NCBI GenBank assembly: GCA_964487555.1
Contig: CAZART010000023.1
Span: 1 to 52,740 of the forward strand
DNA: 52,740 nt
Direction: 5' to 3'
Source: CAZART01 sp964487555
GTDB taxonomy: Bacteria; Bacteroidota; Rhodothermia; Rhodothermales; VXPQ01
Shown here: one piece after another, positions 8,495 through 16,818 of the stretch
Position numbering within the stretch: position 1 is the first letter of the stretch
Layout of the letters: every line of letters starts with the position of its first letter
Program-made: the position numbers and the translations under genes
Notes under the pieces: generated by a model
What the model was told of the DNA's origin: nothing
What the model saw: the letters and a program-made list of their open reading frames with translations, nothing else
The model's database searches: none

Positions 8495-10933
8495 ATGAAG
8501 GCCACATCATCGATCCACTGGAATGCCTACCCGGCCTTGCTGGCTTCGGGCGCCCTGGCGAGTGGAATGTTCACGGCGCATTTTTTTGACGCATCTGTGT
8601 GGATGTGGATGGCCGTTGGGATCGCCGGCGTTTCGGGTGCCGGCTTGACGTATCGTCCGACGGCAATGGGCACATCCCGGACCCTTTTCGTATGTGTCTA
8701 CGTCGCCGTGTTTGCGGCAGGGGGACTTCGGTATGCCGCTTTTACCGAACCGTTCGGCACAGATGTTTCGTTCTTGCCGGAAGGTGCAAAAGTGCGCCTC
8801 GTGGGCCGCCCCACCGCGAGCGCATCGACGCAATCGGGCATACGGTTCGTACTCGATGTGGATTCCGCATTTGCAGCCCACCGTACGCTGCCGTTCTCCG
8901 GGCGGGTGCAGGTGTACCTTCGAGGTTCTAAGATTGATGCCGCGAGTCCATGCCGGCGCCTTTCCGTGGAGGGGCGACTCGCCAACCTTCCGGAGGTAAG
9001 GAATCCCGGCGGGTTCGACTACGCCGGCTATCTGCGAGGGCATCGCATCTTCACGCGTATGTTCGCCGACGGGTACGCGGCTCCATCAGCTAGCGGCGCG
9101 AGCCGAGACCGCGGTGAGCAGGGGGGTGCAGCCTGCGTTGCACACCGACTCAAGAAGACCATCGAAAGTTATTTCCAACGATCGATTCGTGACGATGCCG
9201 CTCGCTCTATCATTCTTGCGCTGGTGGTCGGCGACCGCGCTGCGATCGATGGTGAAACGCAGGAACGGTTTCGCCGGACCGGCCTCCTTCATCTTCTTGC
9301 GGTGTCCGGCCTACACGTGCTGATCGTCGGAATGATTCTGTATCAACTCCTACGTCCGATTCTTCTTCGGATGCGGCTTTCGTGGCTTGCGGCCGAATAC
9401 GTGCGCACCGCCGTCACTTCGATCGTCTTGCTGCTGTACGCGCTTGTGACGGGCCTTCCGGCGTCGGTCGTCCGAGCTGTCGTCATGGCGATACTCTTTA
9501 TGATCGGCACGACCTTTCAGCGATCATCCCATTCTCTCAACACGCTCGGAGCGGCTGTTTTCATCCTCCTCACCTTCCGGCCGCCACACCTCTTTGAACC
9601 GGGTTTCCAACTCTCTGTTGGCGCCGTCGCGGCCATCATCACGTTGCAGCCGCGGTTTTCTTCGATGCTTGAGATGCCTGGGGACGGTGTCCGTCTCGGC
9701 TCATTCCTTCGTTCGAGTCTGGCCGTGTCACTCGCAGCGGCGGCGGGAACGCTTCCGGTGTTGCTGGTTCATTTCGGCAGTGTCTCATTTGCCGGCTTGT
9801 TTTTAAACACGGTTGCCGTGCCGTTGACGTCGGTCACGTTGGCGTCCTCCGTGACGACGGCGGTAGCAGCGAGCTTCTCAGACATCCTCGGTGTCACATT
9901 TGGACACGCCTCGCAATTCTTTGCTCGCTTCCTCCTGTACCTGGTGGAGCACGGTGAACCGTACTTCGAATGGGCGTACGTGGAAGCTCAGGTCGACGAT
10001 GCACCGGTGATTGGCGCCCTGGTCGTTGGAATCTTCATGCTTGCACAATGGCCGAGACCCCGCATCCGCTGGCGTCTGTGCGCCGCCGCACTCAGTCTCC
10101 TTGCAATCGATCTGGTCTGGGATGCTTTGGAGGGCGAGTGGAGGGCATCCCTCGAGGTCGTCTTTCTTGATGTGGGACAGGGCGACGCAGCGCTCATCAC
10201 GTTTCCGAACGGGCGAGCCCTGCTCGTTGATGCCGGTCCGCGAACCGTCTTTATAGATGCGGGACGGTACGTTGTTCTTCCGCATCTCCAGCGAAGGCGA
10301 ATCCGAAAGCTCGACGGCATCCTCATCACGCACCCCGACAGTGATCATCTGGGAGGACTTCCGACGCTGCTTCGCAATGTAGCCGTCAATCGCGTTCTGC
10401 ACAGCGGCCGAACTCACAGTACTACCCTTTATGGTGAGGTTGCGCATCTCGTGGACAGCCTGAAGATTCACTACCAGACCTTGCGTGCCGGCGACACGCT
10501 CTCCATCGACGCATCCGTTCGGATTCACGTCCTTCATCCGGACCATCCGCGGAATGATGCCGATCCCAATGCATCCTCCATCGTGCTTCACGTGCGCTAC
10601 GGACGCACGGCGATGCTCTTGATGGGCGACGCAGAACGGGATGCGGAGCACGACATCATTCGCCGCTACGGAGAGCTAGCTACGGCCGACGTTGTGAAGG
10701 TGGGGCACCATGGCTCGGAAACGAGCTCCACGAGGATGTTTCTCTCCCGAGTCGTTCGGCCGAACACGATCGCCGTAGTGAGCGCAGGCGTACGCAACCG
10801 TTTCCGCCACCCTGACTCCGTCGTCGTTCGACGCCTTCGGTCGCTTGACGTCGACATCAAGCGAACCGACCTCCTTGGCGCCGTGCGTATTCGTAGCGAT
10901 GGACGGCACGCCACCGTCGAGCCCTGGAGATAG
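8495..10933 (+). CDS. comEC: ComEC/Rec2 family DNA-uptake channel protein
   Basis: About 812 residues. An N-terminal membrane pair and a DUF4131-type soluble domain come first. The ComEC membrane core follows from about residue 230 (GDRAAIDGETQERFRRTGLL, then LLAVSGLHVLIVG). After more helices comes a C-terminal metallo-beta-lactamase-like domain starting VVFLDVGQGDA, with the motif HPDSDH at about 613-618. ComEC carries incoming single-stranded DNA across the inner membrane in natural transformation. No other competence gene is in the window. I chose the ATG at 8495 because the upstream ATG at 8453 only adds a basic stretch. The gene is convergent with the stress-protein gene, 16 bases apart. 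Confidence 0.93.
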   Translation: MKATSSIHWNAYPALLASGALASGMFTAHFFDASVWMWMAVGIAGVSGAGLTYRPTAMGTSRTLFVCVYVAVFAAGGLRYAAFTEPFGTDVSFLPEGAKVRLVGRPTASASTQSGIRFVLDVDSAFAAHRTLPFSGRVQVYLRGSKIDAASPCRRLSVEGRLANLPEVRNPGGFDYAGYLRGHRIFTRMFADGYAAPSASGASRDRGEQGGAACVAHRLKKTIESYFQRSIRDDAARSIILALVVGDRAAIDGETQERFRRTGLLHLLAVSGLHVLIVGMILYQLLRPILLRMRLSWLAAEYVRTAVTSIVLLLYALVTGLPASVVRAVVMAILFMIGTTFQRSSHSLNTLGAAVFILLTFRPPHLFEPGFQLSVGAVAAIITLQPRFSSMLEMPGDGVRLGSFLRSSLAVSLAAAAGTLPVLLVHFGSVSFAGLFLNTVAVPLTSVTLASSVTTAVAASFSDILGVTFGHASQFFARFLLYLVEHGEPYFEWAYVEAQVDDAPVIGALVVGIFMLAQWPRPRIRWRLCAAALSLLAIDLVWDALEGEWRASLEVVFLDVGQGDAALITFPNGRALLVDAGPRTVFIDAGRYVVLPHLQRRRIRKLDGILITHPDSDHLGGLPTLLRNVAVNRVLHSGRTHSTTLYGEVAHLVDSLKIHYQTLRAGDTLSIDASVRIHVLHPDHPRNDADPNASSIVLHVRYGRTAMLLMGDAERDAEHDIIRRYGELATADVVKVGHHGSETSSTRMFLSRVVRPNTIAVVSAGVRNRFRHPDSVVVRRLRSLDVDIKRTDLLGAVRIRSDGRHATVEPWR

Positions 10934-10949
10934 ACGCTCTGCATCATCA

Positions 10950-11789
10950 TCAATGATGAAGGAAAAGCGGCCTTGGGCAGTCCACTAGCAAGCGGGATGT
11001 AGTAGAGCCGAACGCGAGTTGTTTTAGCTTCGAGACGGCGTGTGCCCCCGCGACCACGAGATCTGCGGCAGACTGTTCAGCGTGCTGGGATATCAGCGCT
11101 GCCGTGTCGTCCCCACGTATGCTTGTCCGGCGGACGTTGAACCCGTGTGTTTCCAGATAGGAGGCCATAAGTTGCAGAATAAGCCGCGACTCATCTTCGT
11201 GCCCGTCATGCACATTCACGATCTCGATCTGAGCGTCCGTGCCGAACGGCGTCAGATGAGCGAAGGATTGAACGGTCCGCGCCGAAGGCGCACTGCCATC
11301 GTAGGCAATCAAGACGCGCTCGATGGAACCATAGGTCTCACCAACGACGAGCGTTGGCGCGGACGTCTCGTACACAACCTTGGCGAGCGTCTTCGTTTTC
11401 TCCTCCGGACGCCCATAGAAGAAGTGAGGTTCTCTTCCGACGACGAGAAGGTCATGGTACTTCATGTCCTCCACGATTCGTCGAAAGGGTACGCCTTCTT
11501 CGACGACGTCGGTGAATGGAACCTTCCAACCTTCCATGGAAGCCTCGAAGGTCTGAATAAGCTCGTTGGCCTTTTGACGGGTTTCCTCCGTAAGGTTCTC
11601 CTTCAGCTTCTCGGCATAATACATGCTGCCGACACCGCCGCCGCGTCCTGCAGCCTCGATCATGCCCGTGTCTATCACAGCCAGTCCGACGACGCGCGCT
11701 TCATAGCGACGCGCAATTTCAGCGGCGTAGCGCGTAGCTATCGGCGTATCCGAGTCCGGATCGAGGGCAACGAGGATTCTTCTAATCAT
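10950..11789 (-). CDS. Tandem universal stress protein (two UspA domains)
   Basis: 279 residues made of two UspA domains: about 1-140 (RRILVALDPDSDTPIATRYA) and 150-279 (ERVLIAYDGSAPSARTVQSF). The usual ATP-binding signature Gx2Gx9G(S/T) is imperfect. In the second domain GAHAVSKLKQLAFGS keeps the first glycine and the final GS but has alanine in place of the second glycine; the first domain lacks a clear match. Nucleotide binding is therefore uncertain. The protein is probably cytosolic and stress-induced (family knowledge). Its promoter must lie in the AT-rich region upstream, which is also the candidate origin. Confidence 0.9.
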   Translation of the reverse strand: MIRRILVALDPDSDTPIATRYAAEIARRYEARVVGLAVIDTGMIEAAGRGGGVGSMYYAEKLKENLTEETRQKANELIQTFEASMEGWKVPFTDVVEEGVPFRRIVEDMKYHDLLVVGREPHFFYGRPEEKTKTLAKVVYETSAPTLVVGETYGSIERVLIAYDGSAPSARTVQSFAHLTPFGTDAQIEIVNVHDGHEDESRLILQLMASYLETHGFNVRRTSIRGDDTAALISQHAEQSAADLVVAGAHAVSKLKQLAFGSTTSRLLVDCPRPLFLHH

Positions 11790-11846
11790 GTTCGCGGCTG
11801 GGTCGGGTCCGAAGAGTTGAGAGCGTGTGAGAGCAGGTGATACTCA

Positions 11847-12250
11847 CATTTCCACGAGCTTTTATATAATCTCTTTTATTTAAATAATATTGTAGAAGAG
11901 ATAGTAGAGGCCGTGCATATGTGGAGAGAACAAATGTTCACATCCTGTAACGACGGTCCCGACATCTCTTCACAACTTACATTTGTTCTCTCCACAGAAC
12001 GGATCGGCTGCTGCCAGGCCGCATCCCTCGGCTAATAGGAGTGCAGGGGAGCGGAACTGTCCACTTTTGAACATCGCGAAAGATCGTGGACGGCTATAAT
12101 TGTAACGGTCTTTATACACAGACGACCGCTATGTGAACATGACCTTGGCACGTGTGGGAACAGAGGTGGTAACTCGGCACTTATCCACGAAGCGATAATA
12201 GCGTGGATCATTTCCACGGTGTTTTGAACATATCCACGGAATTATGCACA
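11847..12250. other. Candidate chromosomal replication origin (AT-rich tract plus DnaA-box cluster)
   Basis: This lies in the 487-base gap between the stress-protein gene and pgi. An AT-rich tract (11860-11891, 30 of 32 bases A or T) could serve for unwinding. Nonamers resembling the DnaA box TTATCCACA follow. Matches of 8/9 are at 12112-12120 (TTATACACA), 12181-12189 (TTATCCACG) and 12242-12250 (TTATGCACA). Matches of 7/9 are at 12230-12238, 11988-11996 and, on the minus strand, 12202-12210 and 11920-11928. Weaker ones are at 11848 and 12210. That density in about 140 bases is unlikely by chance. Most genes to the left run leftward, including the ribosomal-protein genes, as expected beside an origin; polarity to the right is mixed. 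dnaA is not in the window. Confidence 0.5.
11920..11996. repeat. 18-bp perfect inverted repeat, 41-base spacer
   Basis: TGTGGAGAGAACAAATGT at 11920-11937 is the exact reverse complement of 11979-11996. The arms begin with a DnaA-box-like TGTGGAGAG half, so the repeat places two outward-reading CTCTCCACA nonamers symmetrically. It could be part of the candidate origin, a regulator site for the stress-protein gene, or a long hairpin in RNA. Confidence 0.85.
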
Positions 12251-12276
12251 AACTGGCAGCCGGCGACTAAGGGTTG

Positions 12277-13566
12277 CTACGGCTTTCCCAGACGGCTGAA
12301 CATCTCCTTCTTGTAGGCTTCCACACCCGGCTGATCAAAAGGATTGATGCCGAGCATATAGCCGCCGACGCCAACGGCGTGTTCGAAGTAGTAAATGGCG
12401 TGGCCGACAGCCTCCGGCGAAATGTCCTTCATCCAAATGGTCATGTTGGGTACGCCCCCGTCGAGATGCGCCTGGGCGGTGCCCTCGTAGGCACCAGCGT
12501 TGATCGAGCGCATCGTTTTGCCCGCAAGGTAGTTCAGTCCGTCAAGATTCGCATCCGCACCTGGAACGGCGACGTCGCCCGCGTCATCGTCGAGCATGAG
12601 AAAAGTCTCAATCAACGTGCGCTGGCCCTCCTGTACATACTGGCCAAAGGAGTGAAGGTCCGTCGAGTACTGGGCGAGCGCCGGAAACAAGCCCGTTCCT
12701 TCCTTGCCTTCGCTCTCCCCGAATAGCTGTTGCCACCACTGGCCCATACCGAGAAGCTTCGGTTCAAAGACAGATAGAAGTTCTACGGCATAGCCCTGTT
12801 TCAGGAGTCCAAACCGGAGCGCCGCGTAATCTAAGGAGGGATTGTCGGAACCGGTCTGCATCCCGCCATATTGGTTGAGCGCACCGACTGCACCTTCGAA
12901 GAGCGCACGAACGTCGATGCCCGCCACGGCGATCGGAAGAAGCCCGACGGGCGTCAGCACGGAGAAGCGACCGCCTACGCTCGGCGGGATTTCAAATTTC
13001 CGGTAGCCGCGCTCCTTCTGCAGGACATTCAGTGCCCCTCTGGCAGGGTCTGTCGTCACGATTATGCGGTCATCCGCATCGCCGAAGGTGCGCTCGATCC
13101 ACTCCCGCACGAACCGGAAAGCAAGGGCGGGCTCGAGGGTCGTACCGCTTTTCGAGATTACGTTCACGTAAACGGACTTGCCCTCCAGATACGCGAGGAG
13201 CTCACGCACATAGGCACCGCTCATGTGATGACCGGCAAATAGAACCTCGGGGGTGGCCCTCTCCGATGGCGGGAGATAGGGGGTCAGCGCCTGGATGACC
13301 GCTTTTGCTCCGAGATACGATCCTCCAATACCAATGCATAGGAACACATCCGCGTCCTCGCGGATCGCGCCGGCCGTGCTCGCAATCTCATCGAGGAGTT
13401 GTTGGTCAGGATTCTCAACGAGATGGCGCCACCCTGTAAACTCGTTGCCAGGTCCCGTTTCATCAACCAGCGTACGGTGAGCCCGGGCTGCTGCAGCCCT
13501 GAGGGACGCGAAGGAGGAGCCGCCGTCTAGAAACGGCAATGCATGATCGTAGTCGAGGCGAAGCAT
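12277..13566 (-). CDS. pgi: Glucose-6-phosphate isomerase
   Basis: 429 residues, the compact form found in Bacillus and many other bacteria. Conserved sections are FLCIGIGGSYLGAKAV, VNVISKSGTTLEPALAF (substrate phosphate binding), SVGGRFSVLTPVGLLP, and the catalytic region with DLHSFGQYVQEG and GVGGYMLGINPFDQPGVE. It interconverts glucose 6-phosphate and fructose 6-phosphate in the cytosol. The gene stands alone: the TerB-like gene upstream is 142 bases away on the same strand and the candidate origin lies just downstream of its stop. Confidence 0.97.
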   Translation of the reverse strand: MLRLDYDHALPFLDGGSSFASLRAAAARAHRTLVDETGPGNEFTGWRHLVENPDQQLLDEIASTAGAIREDADVFLCIGIGGSYLGAKAVIQALTPYLPPSERATPEVLFAGHHMSGAYVRELLAYLEGKSVYVNVISKSGTTLEPALAFRFVREWIERTFGDADDRIIVTTDPARGALNVLQKERGYRKFEIPPSVGGRFSVLTPVGLLPIAVAGIDVRALFEGAVGALNQYGGMQTGSDNPSLDYAALRFGLLKQGYAVELLSVFEPKLLGMGQWWQQLFGESEGKEGTGLFPALAQYSTDLHSFGQYVQEGQRTLIETFLMLDDDAGDVAVPGADANLDGLNYLAGKTMRSINAGAYEGTAQAHLDGGVPNMTIWMKDISPEAVGHAIYYFEHAVGVGGYMLGINPFDQPGVEAYKKEMFSRLGKP

Positions 13567-13708
13567 AGCACCAGGAAGTTCAGAGCACTGACCCGAAGAA
13601 GGGGCGAGAAGCTAGATGCACTTTCGGTGAAAGTTACGGGGGCGCTCCGTCCGCCCGAATTGATTCTGCGAGAATTCAACTTGAGCGATACTCGTTGGTC
13701 CGCTTGCG

Positions 13709-14104
13709 CTACGGGGCGTTCTCCTCGATGTCTAGATCCCAGTCCGCGGCGATCTTTTGAATGAAGTCGCGCTCCTCAGAAAGGATTTCTCCGTCCGCCC
13801 GAGCGATTTCTGCAAGGTCGCGAAGAATGATCTTGCGCAGATTTTCGGACAAGGCGTCCTTCAGGACATGAGCCGTCTCCTTCATACGTTCGGAGTCCAT
13901 GCCGTTGAGATAGGTCAATGTAGCTTCCCGGATGACGTGGTCGATAAGGGCGGGATCCTTATCCGGCTGCCAGCGACGCAGGCTGGCCGCGATCTGCTTC
14001 GTCTCGGCCGGATCGAGGCTTTCGTCCGCCCCGTGTGCCAGACCGAGGTAGAGCAGCGCGAGATCGTGCAGCAACGTCAGTGTGATTTGCCCTTGACTGT
14101 GCAT
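13709..14104 (-). CDS. TerB-like acidic helical protein
   Basis: 131 residues, mostly helical. Two regions resemble the TerB fold's repeated acidic helix pairs: LALLYLGLAHGADESLDPAE near the start and LAEIARADGEILSEERDFI near the end. In both, clustered Asp/Glu residues could hold a metal. TerB-family proteins are linked to tellurite or envelope stress, but many are general accessory proteins, so no resistance phenotype is implied. It may be co-transcribed with pgi downstream. Confidence 0.7.
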   Translation of the reverse strand: MHSQGQITLTLLHDLALLYLGLAHGADESLDPAETKQIAASLRRWQPDKDPALIDHVIREATLTYLNGMDSERMKETAHVLKDALSENLRKIILRDLAEIARADGEILSEERDFIQKIAADWDLDIEENAP

Positions 14105-14384
14105 GGCCAGACCTCAGCTAAGTTCGAACTCTCGTAAAAGGCGCCTATCGCCGGTGGATACAATAAGCGGCTTAGGATGCAGATAAACCATAGGACGCCC
14201 GTGCGGGACGGGGTCCCACGTTCTCATCCCGAGCATTAGTAACAGACGAGGAGGCCCGCGGTGCCGAGGCTGGGTGCCAAATACGATGCCTTTTTCGGAT
14301 CCGTTGCAACAAAATGTCGTTCGGAGGGAGCGTCTCCGTGCCGCTACCGCTGCCTTGTGCGCGATTCTTTGCTAAGCTGCCTCC

Positions 14385-15047
14385 ATGTCTTCCGTCCCGG
14401 TGATAACGTCGAGCCTTCTCTTTGCATGTGCCGAACGCGCCGAACTACCGGTGATTCGGCGGGACGGGCTGGTGGTCGAGACGACTCTTCATAAACACCT
14501 CCACGAAGCACGGCAACAATGTGTCGAATGCATCCTGGTACTGGACGCCTGGGCGGAGAACTCGCCGGGTGCGAGACGTCCCGGTCGGATCGAAAACGCA
14601 GATCCCTATCTGGAGCCGGTGCCCGTCACTGCTGCGGGCGGCTTTGTCGTTCGAAACGGCGCAGCCGGCGTCGAGGTCCTCCTCATTTTTCGTCGGAGGA
14701 AGTGGGATTTGCCGAAGGGAAAGTTGGATGCGGGCGAGTCGATCGAGGAGTGTGCGCTGCGTGAAGTACGCGAAGAGCTGGGGATCAGCGAAATTACAAT
14801 CAAGATCCCTCTGGGCCGGACGGTTCACGGTTATCGTCATAAGGCACGATATGCTGTCAAAACGACCCACTGGTTTGCAATGAGCACGAAGGCGATCGAC
14901 TTTCGACCCGAGGAGAAGGAACGGATTGAACGGGTGGAGTGGGTGCCGCTATCTGAGGCACGAGATCGCCTGGGCTTCGAGACGCTCCGTCGACATCTGA
15001 ATGCCGTGGAGGAGGAGTTGACGAGCGTGGCGGCCGACGGCAGGTGA
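14385..15047 (+). CDS. Nudix hydrolase with N-terminal extension
   Basis: 220 residues. The Nudix box is complete at about residues 112-134: GKLDAGESIEECALREV followed by REELGI, with the metal-binding glutamates. The catalytic domain starts near residue 82 (TAAGGFVVRNGAAG). About 80 residues lie in front with no recognised domain (LVVETTLHKHLHEARQQC), an arrangement I recall from other Bacteroidota Nudix proteins. The substrate, a nucleoside diphosphate linked to another group, cannot be told. The ABC exporter starts 7 bases after the stop, so the two are an operon. Confidence 0.9.
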   Translation: MSSVPVITSSLLFACAERAELPVIRRDGLVVETTLHKHLHEARQQCVECILVLDAWAENSPGARRPGRIENADPYLEPVPVTAAGGFVVRNGAAGVEVLLIFRRRKWDLPKGKLDAGESIEECALREVREELGISEITIKIPLGRTVHGYRHKARYAVKTTHWFAMSTKAIDFRPEEKERIERVEWVPLSEARDRLGFETLRRHLNAVEEELTSVAADGR

Positions 15048-15054
15048 TGACGTC

Positions 15055-16818
15055 ATGAAGCTTGCCGGCCGGACATATCGTTTGATCGACGCGATCCGCG
15101 GGATGCTGCAGTTCAGCCGTCCTTACCGGAGGCGCCTTGCCGCGGCCATTCTTCTCACGATGATCGCGGCGGCGGTTTGGCTTGCCGTTCCGATGGGCGT
15201 GCGTGCGCTTCTCGACGCTGTCTTCCAGTCGAACGACGTAGTGCTGCTCAACCGGATGGCCTTCGTGCTCGTCGGCCTCTTTCTTCTTCAAAGTCTCTTA
15301 AATTTTTCCGGCACGTATCTCCTGGAGTGGACGGGCGAGCGTGTCGTCGCGGATCTCAGGAAACGCCTTTATGACCGTCTTGCGCGTCATGACCTGCAGT
15401 TTTTCGCGGATCAGCGGATCGGTGACCTGACCTCGCGCTTGACGAACGACGTAGGCGCAATCCGCACGGCCGTGACCTCTTCGCTCGTGGAGCTGATCAC
15501 GCAGGGCCTTTCGATGCTGGGATCGGTGGTGTTGATGGTGCTGCTCAACTGGCGCCTTTCAGCCATTGTCTTCGTCGTCGTCCCGGTTGCGACGCTGGCT
15601 GCTCGCTACTTCGGCATGCGCATCCGGAAGCTCTCTCGTGACATGCAGGACAGGCTGGCCGATACGACCGCGATCGCGGAAGAAGCGTTGTCGGCCGTTC
15701 GGCTCGTAAAAGCATTCGCCCGCGAGGAGTACGAGATAAGCCGGTACGGCACATCGGTCGAGGATCTGTTCACGACGACGCGACGGGCCGTAATGCTTCG
15801 GATTCTCTTCTCCACGCAGATCGGTCTGCTCTTTTTCGGGGCACTCGTCGGGATTTTCTGGTACGGCGGCCTTGAAGTGTTGGCGGGTAGACTTACTGCC
15901 GGCGATCTCGTCGCCTTCATCTTCTATGCATTTTTCATCGCGCGAAGCGTGGGGGGACTATCCCGACTTTACGGCACGTTCAATACGGCGGCCGGCGCCT
16001 CTGATCGGGTGTTCGAACTCCTTGAATCCAAACCGTCGATTCGCGACGCCGTGGAAGCCATACCGCTACCAACGGTTCGTGGCCACATCTCATTTGAGAG
16101 CGTCACGTTTCGGTATGATTCAGATGTTCCGGTTCTGGATAGTATCGACTTCGTCGCCGACCCCGGCGAAACGATCGCCCTCGTGGGACCAAGCGGAGCG
16201 GGGAAAACGACGCTGCTTAACCTGATTCCGCGCTTCTACGAGCCCGATTACGGCATAATATCCATTGACGGGGTCGACATCCGACGAGTGACGCAGCAGT
16301 CGCTGCGCGAGCAGATCGCCGTGGTTCCTCAGGACGTCCATCTCTTTCACGCCTCCATCCGAGAGAACATCAGGTATGGCCGTTTGGATGCGGATGACGC
16401 GGCGGTCACGGCGGCGGCGGCCGCCGCCAATGTGGTTCCCTTTGCGGAGCGGCTTCCGGAAGGTTTTGAAGCGATGATCGGAGAGCGTGGCGTAAAGCTC
16501 AGCGGCGGGCAGCGCCAACGGATCGCCATCGCGCGCGCCATTCTGAAGGATGCTCCGATTTTATTGTTGGATGAGGCCACGTCGTCGCTCGACTCGGCAT
16601 CGGAGGCGCTCGTTCAGGAAGCCCTCGACCGCTTAATGGCGGGCCGTACGACATTCATCATCGCCCATCGGCTCTCCACCGTACAGCACGTGGATCGCGT
16701 CCTCGTCATCGATGCTGGGCGAATCGTGCAGGACGGGACGCACGCCGACTTGCTGGAGCAGCCGGGGCTCTATCGCGAGCTGGCGGTACTTCAGTTTCGT
16801 GTACCGGCGCTGGATTGA
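15055..16818 (+). CDS. MsbA-type ABC exporter (fused membrane and ATPase domains)
   Basis: 587 residues: six membrane helices in about residues 20-310, then an ATPase domain. Walker A is GPSGAGKTT near residue 378, the Q-loop is VVPQDVHLF, the signature is LSGGQRQR near residue 482, Walker B is ILLLDEATSSLD and the H-loop is IIAHRLSTV. This is a homodimeric exporter half like MsbA, which flips lipid A core or other lipids; drug export is the alternative. It follows the Nudix gene by 7 bases. Its last 28 bases overlap the end of the convergent glycosyltransferase gene. Confidence 0.93.
   Translation: MKLAGRTYRLIDAIRGMLQFSRPYRRRLAAAILLTMIAAAVWLAVPMGVRALLDAVFQSNDVVLLNRMAFVLVGLFLLQSLLNFSGTYLLEWTGERVVADLRKRLYDRLARHDLQFFADQRIGDLTSRLTNDVGAIRTAVTSSLVELITQGLSMLGSVVLMVLLNWRLSAIVFVVVPVATLAARYFGMRIRKLSRDMQDRLADTTAIAEEALSAVRLVKAFAREEYEISRYGTSVEDLFTTTRRAVMLRILFSTQIGLLFFGALVGIFWYGGLEVLAGRLTAGDLVAFIFYAFFIARSVGGLSRLYGTFNTAAGASDRVFELLESKPSIRDAVEAIPLPTVRGHISFESVTFRYDSDVPVLDSIDFVADPGETIALVGPSGAGKTTLLNLIPRFYEPDYGIISIDGVDIRRVTQQSLREQIAVVPQDVHLFHASIRENIRYGRLDADDAAVTAAAAAANVVPFAERLPEGFEAMIGERGVKLSGGQRQRIAIARAILKDAPILLLDEATSSLDSASEALVQEALDRLMAGRTTFIIAHRLSTVQHVDRVLVIDAGRIVQDGTHADLLEQPGLYRELAVLQFRVPALD

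Noticed and set aside
9878..10651. A 257-codon open frame antisense to comEC
   Set aside because: It overlaps the ComEC metallo-beta-lactamase domain, which is clearly coding on the plus strand.
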